From the NCBI GenBank assembly GCA_963700705.1, contig CAVOYQ010000017.1, positions 62,001 to 126,000 on the forward strand: a stretch of 64,000 bases of DNA, read 5' to 3'. Origin of the DNA: JAHEFT01 sp963700705. Lineage in GTDB: Bacteria > Pseudomonadota > Gammaproteobacteria > Xanthomonadales > SZUA-36. Below the pieces are notes generated by a model. It had not been told where the DNA came from and made no database searches. It saw only the letters and a list, made by a program, of their open reading frames with translations. This document shows positions 38,239 through 48,092 of this stretch, one piece after another. Numbering within the stretch: the stretch's first letter is position 1; every line of letters starts with the position of its first letter. Made by a program: the position numbers and the translations under genes.

Positions 38239-38473
38239 GGTCTTGCTCCTTTTTTTGCCCCCCTGGAGGGGACGCTACATGTCACGTTACACAAGCGGCC
38301 ATTGAGGCACTTTATGGCTCGGTATCGCTTCTTATTACCCCGCATTTTCGCGGGGAGGGTATTTTCAGCTTAAATCGCTATTTTTTCAAGCTTTTTATAC
38401 ACGTAGGAGCGAATTCATTCGCGATTATAAATGCCTGCGACATTTAAATCGCGAATGAATTCGCTCCTACAAA
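38239..38473 (-). other. infC-rpmI intergenic region (REP and possible L20 leader)
   Basis: Holds a REP pair at 38403-38470 and, nearer rpmI, a perfect hairpin CCCCGCGAAAATGCGGGG on the minus strand, plus CCCCTCCAGGGGGGC just before the rpmI ribosome site. In E. coli the matching region carries the L20-binding pseudoknot. The sequence shows hairpins but the pseudoknot was not demonstrated. Confidence 0.4.
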
Positions 38474-38995
38474 TCAATGCTTCTTCGGCGCGACCATCAT
38501 TACCATCTGGCGGCCTTCCATCCGCGGATATTGCTCCACGACGATTTCTTCCGCCAGTTCGGTTTCCACTCTTTTCAGCATCGCAGCGCCCAGTTCCCTG
38601 TGCGCCATCTCACGGCCACGAAAACGAAGCGTCAGCTTCACCTTGTTGCCCTCGTCGAGGAAGCGATGAATGTTGCGTAGTTTGACCTGGTAATCAGCTT
38701 CTTCTGTGCTGGGCCGGAACTTGATCTCCTTCACCTGCACATTTTTCTGCTTCTTTTTTGCACTCTGTGCCTTCTTCGCCTGCTCAAACCTGAATTTGCC
38801 GAAATCCATGATCCGGCATACCGGCGGCTCGCTGTTCGGCGCGATCTCGACCAGGTCGAGACCTTCAGCCACTGCCATCGAAATGGCGTCGCTCACTTTC
38901 ATGATTCCGGCTTGTTCACCTTCCGCGTCGATGACGCGAACCTGCGGCGCAGTTATATCCGAGTTGCGCCGTGTTTTTTGTTTTCCTGCTGCGAT
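38474..38995 (-). CDS. infC: Translation initiation factor IF-3
   Basis: 173 residues if started at an ATC codon at 38995. That start follows AGGAGG by eight bases and gives IAAGKQKTRRNSDITAPQVR, which matches the IF3 N-terminal pattern; the first in-frame ATG (38902) would remove it. The IF3 core is visible in VCRIMDFGKFRFEQAKK, RFRGREMAHRELGAAML and EGRQMVMMVAPKK. Non-AUG starts (usually AUU) are kept in infC because IF3 itself discriminates against them and so limits its own synthesis. The ribosome site lies in the last codons of thrS. The stop is 4 bases before a REP. Confidence 0.95.
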   Translation of the reverse strand: MAAGKQKTRRNSDITAPQVRVIDAEGEQAGIMKVSDAISMAVAEGLDLVEIAPNSEPPVCRIMDFGKFRFEQAKKAQSAKKKQKNVQVKEIKFRPSTEEADYQVKLRNIHRFLDEGNKVKLTLRFRGREMAHRELGAAMLKRVETELAEEIVVEQYPRMEGRQMVMMVAPKKH

Positions 38996-38998
38996 GTG

Positions 38999-40931
38999 TC
39001 AATCCTCCTGTTGGATTTCAGTAAGTCCCCGCCGCCCCACATCATCGGCAAGGTGTTGTACAAACTCTTCGACCGGCATACTTCCCAGGTCTTCTCCCGA
39101 CCGGGTCCTGACGGCAATCTTCCCATTCTCGACTTCCCGGTCGCCCACTACAAGCAAATATGGAACCTTGCTCATCGTGTGCTGGCGAATTTTAAAGCCG
39201 ATCTTCTCGTTTCTCAAGTCTGATTCAACCCGGAAGCCTTGATTTTCAAGGGCTTTGGCAACTTTTTTACAGTATTCATCCTGTTTTTCACTGATATTCA
39301 ATACAACCGCCTGAACCGGGGCCAGCCAGGCCGGAAAAGCGCCACCGTAATTCTCGATCAGGATTCCGATAAAACGCTCCAGTGAACCAAGGATTGCGCG
39401 GTGCAGCATAACCGGTGTCTGCCGGGAGCTGTCTTCATCAATGTAGGTGGCATCCAGGCGGCCGGGCATATTGAAATCCAGTTGCAAGGTGCCGCACTGC
39501 CACACGCGGCCGATCGTATCTTTTAGCGAGAATTCGATCTTGGGACCATAAAACGCGCCCTCCCCCGGACTTTCTTCCCAATCGATGCCGGCTTCGTCCA
39601 GGGCTTCCGCCAACGCCTTTTCCGCCTTGTCCCAGAGGGCTTCCTCTCCCATCCGGTTTTCCGGCCGGGTAGACAGCTTGACCAGCACTTCGTTAAAGCC
39701 GAAGTCGGAGTAGATCTGGTACAAGAAGCTTGATAAATGCAGCCGATTCCGACTGCACCTGGTCCGGCGTGCAGAATATGTGCGCATCGTCCTGGGTAAA
39801 CGCCCGGACCCGCATCAGGCCATGCAGGGCGCCCGAGGGTTCATTGCGGTGACAGGAACCGAACTCCGACATGCGCATCGGCAAGTCCCGGTAACTGTGC
39901 AGACCCTGGTTGTAAATCTGGATATGGCAAGGGCAATTCATCGGCTTCACCGCGTAGGTGCGGTTCTCCGACTCGGTGATGAACATTTCCTTGATGAATT
40001 TATCCGCGTGGCCGGATTTCTCCCACAGCTTGATGTCGACGACTTCCGGCGTGTTCACTTCCTGGTAGCCGTTCCTGCGCAACTGGGTGCGCATGTAGTT
40101 GGTGACCTCTGTGTAGATGCGCCAGCCGTTGTCATGCCAGAACACCATGCCCGGCGCCTCTTCCTGGAAGTGGAACAGGTCCAGTTGCTTGCCCACCCGC
40201 CGGTGATCGCGCTTTTCTGCTTCTTCCAGGCGATGCAGGTAATCGTTGAGGTCCTTCTTGGTGGCCCAGGCCGTACCGTAAATGCGCTGCAGCATTTCAT
40301 TGTCGCTGTTACCGCGCCAGTAAGCGCCGGCCAGCTTGGTCAGCTTGAATTCACCCAGGCGGCCGGTATCCGGCACGTGCGGCCCGCGGCAGAGGTCGAC
40401 CCACTCGCCTTGCCGGTAGAGCGAAATATCTTCACCTTCCGGAAGGTCGCGGATGATCTCGGCCTTGTAGGTTTCTTTTTCCTGTTCGAAAAACTGGATG
40501 GCTTCCCCGCGATGCCAGACTTCCCGCGTTATCGGCAATTCGTCCTTGGCGATTCGACGCATCTCGGCGGCAATCCGGTCCAGGTCGTCCATGGTGAAAC
40601 CCGGCGGGTAGGAGAAATCGTAAAAAAAGCCATCCTCGATCACCGGGCCGATGGTGCATTGGGATTCGGGGTACAGGCGTTCCACCGCCATCGCCATCAG
40701 GTGAGCGGTTGAATGGCGGATAATGTCCAGGCCTTCGGGATCCTTGCCGGTGATGATGCGCAGTTTCGCGTCGCTTTCGATCAGGTGGCTGGCGTCGCGC
40801 AGCACGCCATCGACTTCGCCGGCCAAAGTGGCTTTCGCCAGGCCGGGACCGATATCGGCGGCAACGTCCATCACCGTAACTGCTTTTTCGAAATTCCTTT
40901 GACTTCCGTCAGGTAGCGTAATCGCCGGCAT
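38999..40931 (-). CDS. thrS: Threonyl-tRNA synthetase (one frameshift)
   Basis: Class II synthetase, about 643 residues. It has an N-terminal TGS domain (MPAITLPDGSQRNFEKAVTV), an editing domain with HSTAHLMAMAVERL, and the core zinc cysteine in KPMNCPCHIQIYN. The anticodon domain lies at the end (FPAWLAPVQAVVLNISEKQD). A one-base shift near 39730 separates the two halves at IKLLV / FLYQIYSDFGF. Since thrS is essential, the shift is probably a sequencing error. An attenuator and a threonine-rich leader peptide lie upstream. infC starts three bases after the stop. Confidence 0.93.
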
Positions 40932-40967
40932 GACTGTTTAACTCCTTGAATTTTTTTACCCGGATAC

Positions 40968-41006
40968 AAAAAAAGGCGCAAAGCGCCCTTTGGTTCGCGC
41001 TTTGCC
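40968..41006 (-). terminator. Candidate thrS attenuator
   Basis: On the minus strand GGCGC-TTT-GCGCC followed by seven T forms a terminator 37 bases before the thrS ATG. Upstream, GGCAAAGCGC (41006-40997) can instead pair with GCGCTTTGC (40986-40978), which would break the terminator. The leader peptide's stop codon is about 12 bases ahead of the antiterminator strand. This is the classical two-state arrangement. Confidence 0.75.
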
Positions 41007-41017
41007 GCTCCCCTGTT

Positions 41018-41047
41018 TCAGAAGGTAGTTCGTGTGCGGGTTTTCAT
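41018..41047 (-). CDS. Threonine-rich leader peptide of thrS
   Basis: Nine-residue peptide MKTRTRTTF. Four of nine codons are threonine (ACC, ACA, ACT, ACC). It lies between a TACAAT -10-like box and the attenuator of thrS. A stalled ribosome at the threonine codons would leave 41006-40997 free to form the antiterminator, whereas one at the stop codon would cover it and let the terminator form. No good ribosome site precedes it (only GGGCC); if the TACAAT box is used, the message would be nearly leaderless. Confidence 0.65.
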   Translation of the reverse strand: MKTRTRTTF

Positions 41048-41054
41048 GGCCCAT

Positions 41055-41060
41055 ATTGTA
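41055..41060 (-). promoter_or_regulatory. -10-like box for the thrS leader
   Basis: TACAAT on the minus strand, 8 bases before the leader ATG. A -35 box is not clear (CTTTCA lies 18 bases upstream). Predicted initiation would fall at or next to the leader start codon. Confidence 0.35.
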
Positions 41061-41283
41061 CGGCTTATCAGGGTTTCATGAAAGGTTTCGGGGCATTTCA
41101 ATTTTTCTCAGCGCACCGGGGTCTTCAACCACCGTGTCAACCCGCAATTCCCGAGGATTTTTTACCCTGAATTGCTGACCTTAATCATTTTTCAATCTCT
41201 TAATATTGACGATAATTCAGTCTTATCCACAAGGTGGTTATTTCCCCTGAAAGCCTTATTTAAAAACAGATAGGTTGATTATT

Positions 41284-42654
41284 ATGAATATTAATACTAA
41301 ACCGAATAGATGGCTCGTAGTTGTTGGCGCAATTTTGATTCAACTGGCCCTGGGCGCCCTGTACGCCTGGTCCGTTTTCACCAAGCTTCTGACTGATCCC
41401 CAAGGGCTTTATCAATTCACCGCGACGCAAACGGCCTGGATCTTTTCGGCCGGCCTGGCGACTTTTGCGCTGGTCATGGTGCTCGCGGGACGCTGGCAGG
41501 CAAAAACCGGGCCTCGCCTGATGACCATCCTGGGCGGCTTGCTGCTCGGCCTGGGTTTTGTGCTGGGCGGGCTGTTCGGCAGCACCTTCTGGGCGCAGTT
41601 CCTGTTTATCGGCATCGTCGCGGGCGCCGGCATCGGCATGGCCTACGTGGTTCCCATAGCGGTGGGTGTGAAATGGTTCCCGGACAAAAAAGGCACGATT
41701 ACCGGGCTGGCGGTGGCCGGCTTTGGATTCGGTGCGACGATCTGGGTGAAACTGGCCGGTTCCTGGTTTGGCGGGCTGCTCAATAACGCCGAGGTCTTTG
41801 GCCTGCCCCCGGTGCAAAGCGTGTTCCTGATTTACGGAATCGTTTTCGCCGTGCTGGTGCTGTTGGGCAGCTTCGTGATGGTCAACCCGCCCGAAGATTA
41901 CAGCCCGAAGGGATGGAACCCCGCCGAAGCCGCTGCGGTCGCGAAATCCAACGGCAATGGCTTCACGCCGGGGCAGATGATCCGCACACCCCAGTTTTAT
42001 GCGATCTGGCTGGTATTCGCCTCCTCAGCGATCGCCGGCCTGATGGTCATCTATTGCATCCAGTTGTTTGGCATGGATGCACTGGAATACCGCGGAGTGC
42101 CGAATGCGATCGTGATCACCGGCACCGCCATGGCGTGGTACGCCATTTTCAACGGGCTGGGCCGCATCCTGTGGGGCATGATCTCAGACCGCACCGGCCG
42201 GAAAAACGCAATCATTGCCATGTCGGCCTTCCAGGGTCTCATCATGCTCGCCATGTACCATGGTTTCATCAATTTCGGGCTGGCTACCGGCCTGGTCATT
42301 GGCGCCTCTTTTGTCGGCTTTAACTACGGCGGTATCTTCGCACTGTTTCCGGCGATCACGGCTGACTACTTCGGCAACAAGGAAGTTGGCAGAAATTATG
42401 GCTGGGTTTTCACCGCCTACGGCGTTGCCGGGATTCTCGGTCCGCTGCTGGCCGGCGTGTTCAAGGACGCAGCCGCGATGGGCGATTCACCCAAGGTCTG
42501 GATGACGCCTTTTCTGATAGCAGCAATAGCATGCCTGCTGGGCTCGCTGATCATGCTGTTTACCAGGACACCGCGCAGGCCACAACCGGAGATCCTGATC
42601 AATCGGAAATCGCATACTCCTAACAGCCTGAAAACGGCGAATGTCCGGAGATAA
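41284..42654 (+). CDS. MFS transporter, OFA (oxalate/formate antiporter) family
   Basis: Twelve-helix inner-membrane protein, 456 residues. NRWLVVVGAILIQLALGALY starts helix 1 with the OFA pattern (GALYAWSVF). The GMAYVVPIAVGVKWFPDKKG motif of the family follows helix 4-5, and GRILWGMISDRTGRKNAI is the cytoplasmic loop motif. OFA carriers move oxalate, formate or other small monocarboxylates and dicarboxylates. Substrate is unknown. It is divergent from thrS and ends before a strong terminator. The upstream start at 41275 is possible, but ATG 41284 begins the conserved region. Confidence 0.88.
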   Translation: MNINTKPNRWLVVVGAILIQLALGALYAWSVFTKLLTDPQGLYQFTATQTAWIFSAGLATFALVMVLAGRWQAKTGPRLMTILGGLLLGLGFVLGGLFGSTFWAQFLFIGIVAGAGIGMAYVVPIAVGVKWFPDKKGTITGLAVAGFGFGATIWVKLAGSWFGGLLNNAEVFGLPPVQSVFLIYGIVFAVLVLLGSFVMVNPPEDYSPKGWNPAEAAAVAKSNGNGFTPGQMIRTPQFYAIWLVFASSAIAGLMVIYCIQLFGMDALEYRGVPNAIVITGTAMAWYAIFNGLGRILWGMISDRTGRKNAIIAMSAFQGLIMLAMYHGFINFGLATGLVIGASFVGFNYGGIFALFPAITADYFGNKEVGRNYGWVFTAYGVAGILGPLLAGVFKDAAAMGDSPKVWMTPFLIAAIACLLGSLIMLFTRTPRRPQPEILINRKSHTPNSLKTANVRR

Positions 42655-42684
42655 TTCGATTTCCACGCGCGGTTAACCCGCAAT

Positions 42685-42724
42685 AAAAAAAGCCGGTCTG
42701 AAAGGGATTCAGACCGGCATTTTC
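42685..42724. terminator. Bidirectional terminator (MFS gene and tRNA-Val)
   Basis: GCCGGTCTGAA and TTCAGACCGGC enclose a five-base loop, with seven A on the left and TTTT on the right. Serves the plus-strand transporter and the minus-strand tRNA. Confidence 0.92.
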
Positions 42725-42731
42725 AATAATA

Positions 42732-42806
42732 TGGTGGGCACGGACAGTTTCGAACTGTCGACCCCTGCGATGTCAACACAGTGCTCTACCCCTGAGCTAC
42801 GCGCCC
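42732..42806 (-). tRNA. tRNA-Val (anticodon GAC)
   Basis: 75-nt cloverleaf with encoded CCA. Acceptor GGGCGCG/CGTGCCC, D-arm GCTCAGGGGTAGAGC, anticodon arm CTGTG-TTGACAT-CGCAG giving GAC, and T arm GACAGTTCGAAACTGTC. Confidence 0.96.
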
Positions 42807-42933
42807 ATATATTGCACCCCGATTATAGCAAGATTCCGCTCTCGATCGGGGCGCGAAATTTATCACATTCAAGACCTTCCAACAACCAAAAACGGCAATG
42901 GTTCTTCGGCCCCGGTTTTGTTACTCTGCACTG

Positions 42934-45900
42934 ATGCCGCTCACCGTTTGTTCATTTGCACCTCCATTCCGAATATTCGATGGTCGACGGCACGGTGCGC
43001 ATCAAGACGCTGGTCGAAAAGGCCCGTGAACTCGGCATGCCGGCCATCGCGATCACCGACCAGCATAATCTCTTCGCTTTGGTGAAGTTTTACCGCGCTG
43101 CCGAAGCCGCCGGCATCAAGCCCATTGTCGGCGCAGACGTCCTGATCCGTTCTCCGGAAGATCCGGACTCGATCTCGCGCCTGGTTCTGCTGTGCCAGGA
43201 CCGGACAGGCTATCTGAACCTCTGCGCCTTGCTCAGCCGCGGCTACCTGGAAGGCCAGCACCACGGCGTTCCCTATGTGCGCCACGACTGGGTGACCCAA
43301 CATTCTGCCGGCCTGATCGCCTTGTCGGCTGGCCGCGACGGCGATATCGGCCAGGCCATCCTTGCCGGACACCCCAACCGGGCCCGCAAGCTGGCCACCG
43401 GATGGTCCAGGATTTTTCCCGACCGTTTTTACATCGAGCTGCAAAGGACCGGTCGCGAACAGGAACAGCCCTATGAAAACGCAGCGCTCGCTATCAGCTC
43501 TGCCCTGAACCTGCCGGTGCTTGCCAGCAATGACGTGCGCTTCCTGGACCGCGAAGATTTCCAGGCCCACGAGGCCCGGGTTTGCATTCATGACGGCCGC
43601 TTGTTGTCGGACAAACGGCGCGAGCTGCGCTACTCGCCGGAGCAGTACCTGAAAAGCAGCGAGCAGATGCAGGAACTGTTTGCCGACCTGCCCGAAGCCC
43701 TGGAAAACACCTACCACCTGGCCATGCGTTGTAACCTGCAGATGGAGTTCGACACCTACTACCTGCCGAATTTTCCGACCCCCGATGGGATCAGCGTTGC
43801 TGAGCACCTGCGCCACGAATCGGAGGCCGGGTTGCAAGCCCGTTTCAAGGTACTGCCGCCGAGCGAAAAGTTTCCGCTGGCGACCTATGAGCAAAGGCTG
43901 GAACACGAACTCGATGTCATCACTAAAATGGGATTTCCCGGATATTTCCTGATCGTTGCGGACTTCATTGACTGGGCGAAGCAGAATGACATCCCGGTTG
44001 GCCCCGGACGCGGTTCCGGCGCGGGCTCCCTGGTGGCCTACGCCCTGGGCATTACGGACCTCGACCCGATGGTGCACGAACTGCTGTTTGAGCGCTTCCT
44101 GAACCCCGAGCGAATTTCCATGCCGGATTTTGACGTCGACTTCTGCATGGAGAAAAGGGACCTGGTGATCGACTACGTGGCCCGGACCTATGGTCGTGAC
44201 CAGGTCGCCCAGATCATCACTTATGGCTCCATGACCGCCAAAGCCGTGGTGCGCGACTGCGGGCGGGTATTGGGGCACGGCTACGGCTTTGTCGACAGCA
44301 TTGCCAAGCTGATTCCACCGGCCCCGGGGACTTTGCTCACCGATGCGCTGAGGGACGAACCCCAGCTCAAACAACGTTACGAGGAGGAAGAGGAAACCCG
44401 CTCCCTGCTCGACCTCGCCATGTCCCTGGAAGGGATCAAGCGCAATGCAGGCAAGCACGCTGGCGGCGTGGTCATCGCACCCTCTGCCGCTGACCGACTT
44501 CACCCCGCTTTTTTGTGAAGCCGGCGGCGGCAGCATCGTGACCCAGTTCGACAAGGATGACGTGGAAACCATCGGGCTGGTGAAGTTCGACTTCCTGGGC
44601 CTGCGCACACTGACGATCATTGACTGGACGCTGAAAGCCATCAATGCGCAACGCGCCGAAGCCGGACAGAATCCGATCGAGCTCGCAACGTTGCCGATGA
44701 ATGATCCGGCAGCTTTCAAACTGCTGCAGGCCTGCCAGACCACCGCCGTATTCCAGTTGGAATCGCGTGGCATGAAAGACCTGATCCGCAAACTGGTGCC
44801 GGACAGCTTTGACGAAATTGTCGCGCTGGTTGCCTTGCACCGGCCCGGTCCGATGGAATCCGGCATGGTCGACACGTACGTCGAATGCAAACACGGGCGT
44901 ACCGCGGTGCGCTACCCCCACCCTGCCCTCGAGCACATACTCAAACCGACTTACGGTGTGATCCTGTACCAGGAACAGGTCATGCAAATTGCCCAGGAAC
45001 TGGCCGGTTACACGCTGGGCGCAGCCGATATCCTGCGCCGGGCGATGGGCAAGAAAAAGCCGGCCGAGATGGCGAAACAGCGCATCATCTTCATTGAGGG
45101 CGCTATCGAACGCGGCGTCGACGAGGACATCGCCAACCTGATCTTTGACCAGATGGAGACTTTCGCCGGCTACGGTTTCAACAAGTCACATTCCGCGGCT
45201 TATGCGCTGATTGCCTACCAGACAGCCTGGTTGAAAACGCATTACCGGTCCTTTTTCATGGCCGCGGTGCTGTCATCCGACATGGACAACACCGATAAGG
45301 TCGACGAGTTCATTCACGAATGTCGTTCCCTCGGCCTGAAAGTGCTGCCACCGGACATCAACAGTTCACTGCATGCTTTCACCGCCGTCGATGACAACAC
45401 GATCCTATACGGCCTGGGCGCACTGAAGGGTGTCGGACACGCCGCCATCGATATCATAGAAAAAGACCGGGAGGCCAATGGCCCGTTCAGCGACCTGTCG
45501 GATTTCTGTAACCGGATGGATCACCAGAAAGTCAACAAGCGTGCGATGGATGTCCTGGTCCGTTCAGGCGCGCTGGACAAACTGGATCCCGATGGCAATC
45601 GAGCAAGGATGATCAATGAACTCCCGGAGGCGGTTCACGCGGCGGAGCAATTCCAGCGCGATCGTGAATCGGGACAAGTGGATATGTTTGGCGGCTTCAG
45701 CGTTTCCAGTGCGCCGCACATTACCGAACACGGCCAGGTCACACCCTGGACCCGACTGCAGGAACTGCAGGCTGAACGCGACACACTTGGCCTTTACCTG
45801 ACCGGGCATCCGGTTGAATTGCAGGTCGAAGAGATTGGCCGATTTACGGCCGTCACCCTGGGATCCGTCGGCAGCCGGCTGCCGGCCGATAGCAAAAAGA

Positions 45901-46400
45901 ACTGGAACGGCACACCGATGATCCTGGCTGGCCTGGTCCAGGGGGTTCGCCGCCGTGGCAATCGCGGCGGATTTGTCGTGCTGGAAGATCATACCGGCAG
46001 GATCGAGGCTTCGATTTTCGACGATGGCTGGGCGCTTTATGCCGACCTGCTGGTCAAGGATGAAATCATCGTGGTTGAAGGCCGGGTGGCGAGGGACAAC
46101 TTTTCCGATGGTTTTCGCATGAAGGTTCAGAAGGTCATGACGCTTTCCGAAGCCAAATCCCGTTTTGCCAAAGGACTCCAGATTTCATTGCGAGGTCCCG
46201 GAGAAGATATTTGTTCTGCGCTGCAGTCGACTTTCGTTCCTTACCGGAACGGATCAGCCCAGGTCTGGCTTGATTACAGCAACCCGCGCGCACGGGTACG
46301 GATGGAACTGGGGGAGGAATGGCAGGTGAAAGCCTGTGAGGAACTGGTCGCTGCGCTGGGTGAACTGGAGATGGTCAGCGAGGCGCGGCTGGTTTATTAA
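42934..46400 (+). CDS. dnaE: DNA polymerase III alpha subunit (two frameshifts)
   Basis: Replicative polymerase, about 1155 residues after repair. The PHP domain begins at FVHLHLHSEYSMVDG; the shift near 42945 puts the ATG at 42934 out of frame with it. The palm catalytic aspartates are in MPDFDVDFCME. A second shift near 44490 joins GVVIAPSA to LTDFTPLFCEAGGGS. The tandem HhH, beta-binding and OB domains (MILAGLVQGVRRRGNRGGFV) follow. Both breaks are single-base shifts in an essential gene, so sequence error is likely. The gene is preceded by tRNA-Val on the other strand. Confidence 0.95.
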
Positions 46401-46412
46401 GGGGGAAACGGC

Positions 46413-46465
46413 GTAGGAGCGATTCTAATCGCGATATACCCGATCGCGAATGAATTCGCTCCTAC
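46413..46465. repeat. REP palindrome between dnaE and the slt gene
   Basis: GTAGGAGCGATTCTAATCGC and GCGAATGAATTCGCTCCTAC. The right arm supplies the stop codon of the convergent transglycosylase. Confidence 0.9.
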
Positions 46466-47112
46466 AACGCTTGCTGGTAGCGCCGGTAGAGGATTTTCAC
46501 CCGGCGCACGTATTCCCGCGTTTCGTCGTATGGCGGTATTCCGCCGTATTTGGTCACCGCGTTTGGCCCCGCGTTGTAAGCGGCCATTGCCAAATCAAGA
46601 TTTCCGCCAAATTCATCCAGCAACCGCGAAAGGTAATGCGCACCCCCGCGAATGTTGTCGCCTGGATCGAACGGGTTGGAAACGTTCAGTTCAACCTGGG
46701 TGGAAGGCATCAACTGCATCAGCCCCTGGGCGCCCTTGGGAGACTGTGCATCGGGTTGATAGGCTGACTCGGCGTGAATAATCGCCCGGATGAGAGATTC
46801 ATCCACTGCGTTAAACTGCGAAGCAGAACGAATTTCCGCGCGAAAAGCCTGCGTGTTCAGCGGCACTTTCTCCCAGCTGATCGAACGGCATTTGGGATCG
46901 GCCGCATAACAGGGAAACCGCAGCACCTGGAAATCCCGGTCTTTCGGTGGTGCGATGTTGGAAAAGGTCACGATGCCGTTTTCATCAACCCACTTGTAAA
47001 CCTGGGCGTCAGCAGAAGCAGCAAGCAATAACAGGAGCGTTGCCGCCACAGCAGCCATCTTCCTGACAGATTTCCCGGCTATCCCTTGCACTGATGACTT
47101 CTCCATTTCCAT
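46462..47112 (-). CDS. SLT-domain lytic transglycosylase with DUF4124
   Basis: Periplasmic peptidoglycan-cleaving enzyme, 216 residues from ATG 47112 (in-frame ATG at 47154 is less likely). A signal peptide runs to ASADAQ. A short DUF4124 segment (VYKWVDENGIVTFSNIAPP) precedes the SLT domain. The catalytic glutamate is in IIHAESAYQPDAQSPKGAQG, and AAYNAGPNAV is the second motif. The stop TAG is part of a REP element. Convergent with dnaE. Confidence 0.88.
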   Translation of the reverse strand: MEMEKSSVQGIAGKSVRKMAAVAATLLLLLAASADAQVYKWVDENGIVTFSNIAPPKDRDFQVLRFPCYAADPKCRSISWEKVPLNTQAFRAEIRSASQFNAVDESLIRAIIHAESAYQPDAQSPKGAQGLMQLMPSTQVELNVSNPFDPGDNIRGGAHYLSRLLDEFGGNLDLAMAAYNAGPNAVTKYGGIPPYDETREYVRRVKILYRRYQQAL

Positions 47113-47180
47113 GGCTGGTTTCAAATGTGCGCGACCTATTTTAAACTCAATCAAGTATTTCAGTCACTGTGGAGAAAATG

Positions 47181-47432
47181 ATGGGTGGATTAATCGCTTC
47201 ATTGATCGTCGGCGGCATAGCCGGCTGGCTGGCCGGCGTGATCATGAAAGGCCAGGGCCTGGGCGTCCTGATGAACATCGTTGTCGGCATCATCGGCGGC
47301 GTGATTGGCGGTTGGCTTTTCGGCCTGTTCGGCGCGAATCTCGGCGCCGGAATTATTGGCTCCGTTATCACTGCCACGATCGGCGCCGTGATCCTGTTGT
47401 GGCTCGTGGGGAAGCTCAAGGGCAAGGCCTGA
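47181..47432 (+). CDS. GlsB/YeaQ/YmgE-type small membrane protein
   Basis: Eighty-three residues, three transmembrane helices rich in glycine and small residues (GGLIASLIVGGIAGWLAGVI, then GLGVLMNIVVGIIGGVIGGW). Called 'transglycosylase-associated' in databases but the role is unknown, sometimes stress-related. The second ATG is taken because GGAG stands six bases ahead. Its stop codon begins the REP tract. Confidence 0.88.
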   Translation: MGGLIASLIVGGIAGWLAGVIMKGQGLGVLMNIVVGIIGGVIGGWLFGLFGANLGAGIIGSVITATIGAVILLWLVGKLKGKA

Positions 47433-47619
47433 TCGCGATTGAAATCGCTCCTACGTTAAATCACCTGCGCGGCAGGAGCGAATTTATTCGCGATTGAAAT
47501 CGCTCCTGCGTTAAATCACCTGCGCGGTAGGAGCGAATTTATTCGCGATTGAAATCGCTCCTGCGTTAAATCACCTGCGCGGTAGGAGCGAATTTATTCG
47601 CGATTGAAATCGCTCCTAC
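47430..47619. repeat. REP tract with 55-bp tandem repeats
   Basis: A 55-bp unit (GTTAAATCACCTGCGCGG plus a GAGCGAATTTATTCGCGATT palindrome) starts at 47455, 47510 and 47565 and ends at 47619. The copies are nearly identical. The palindromic part forms inverted arms, and the GTTAAATCACC spacer is single-stranded. The end of the tract provides the stop codon of msrA. Confidence 0.95.
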
Positions 47620-48092
47620 ACGTGACAGTAGCCGCCGCCATTTTTCTCAAAGTAACGCTGGTGATATTCCTCGGCGCGCCAGAACGTTGCCGCCGGTAAA
47701 ACCTCGGTGACCACGGCAGAGGGCCACTTGCCCGATTCATTGATTTCGCTGATTTTTTCGCTGGCGGCCAGACGCTGCCCCTCGTCGTGCCAGAATATGG
47801 CGGAACGGTACTGGCTTCCAAAATCCGGCCCCTGGCGGTTCAGGGTAGTCGGGTTGTGCATGTCGAAAAACAGGTCCAGAAGCTCCCGGTAACCGGTTTT
47901 CTCATCATCAAAGGTCACCTGGACCGCTTCTGCATGACCGGTGTCGCCGCCACAGACTTGCTTGTAAGTCGGGTTTTCCGTCACTCCACCCATGTAGCCG
48001 GACACCGCGTCCAGCACGCCATCAACTTCACGGAAACGTGCTTCCACACCCCAGAAACAACCTGCCGCGAAACTTGCTGTCTGTTGACTCAT
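47616..48092 (-). CDS. msrA: Peptide methionine sulfoxide reductase A
   Basis: Repairs oxidised methionine (S-sulfoxide). 158 residues. The catalytic cysteine is in AAGCFWGVEARF, and YKQVCGGDTGHAEAVQV and the acidic motif follow. Start overlaps the tesB stop (ATGA). The TAG stop is in a REP element. Works in the cytosol with thioredoxin. Confidence 0.97.
   Translation of the reverse strand: MSQQTASFAAGCFWGVEARFREVDGVLDAVSGYMGGVTENPTYKQVCGGDTGHAEAVQVTFDDEKTGYRELLDLFFDMHNPTTLNRQGPDFGSQYRSAIFWHDEGQRLAASEKISEINESGKWPSAVVTEVLPAATFWRAEEYHQRYFEKNGGGYCHV

Noticed and set aside
38950..39001. infC starting at ATT with a one-base deletion in an A run
   Set aside because: The ATC at 38995 is in frame, has proper spacing to AGGAGG and needs no error, so the frameshift hypothesis is unnecessary.
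42941..44890. A 649-codon open frame on the minus strand opposite dnaE
   Set aside because: It is antisense to a well-conserved gene; its sequence shows no family and only codon-bias shadow character. The same reasoning removes long antisense frames opposite gltX (5170-6024), the CaiB gene (28374-29648) and the LeuC-like gene (27769-29046).
36130..46400. Programmed or regulatory frameshifts in pheT, thrS and dnaE
   Set aside because: The junctions share no slippery motif and lie at unrelated positions; error in the sequence is far simpler.
47455..47619. CRISPR array
   Set aside because: Units of exactly 55 bp are tandem with no unique spacers, the palindromes are REP-type and no cas genes are near.
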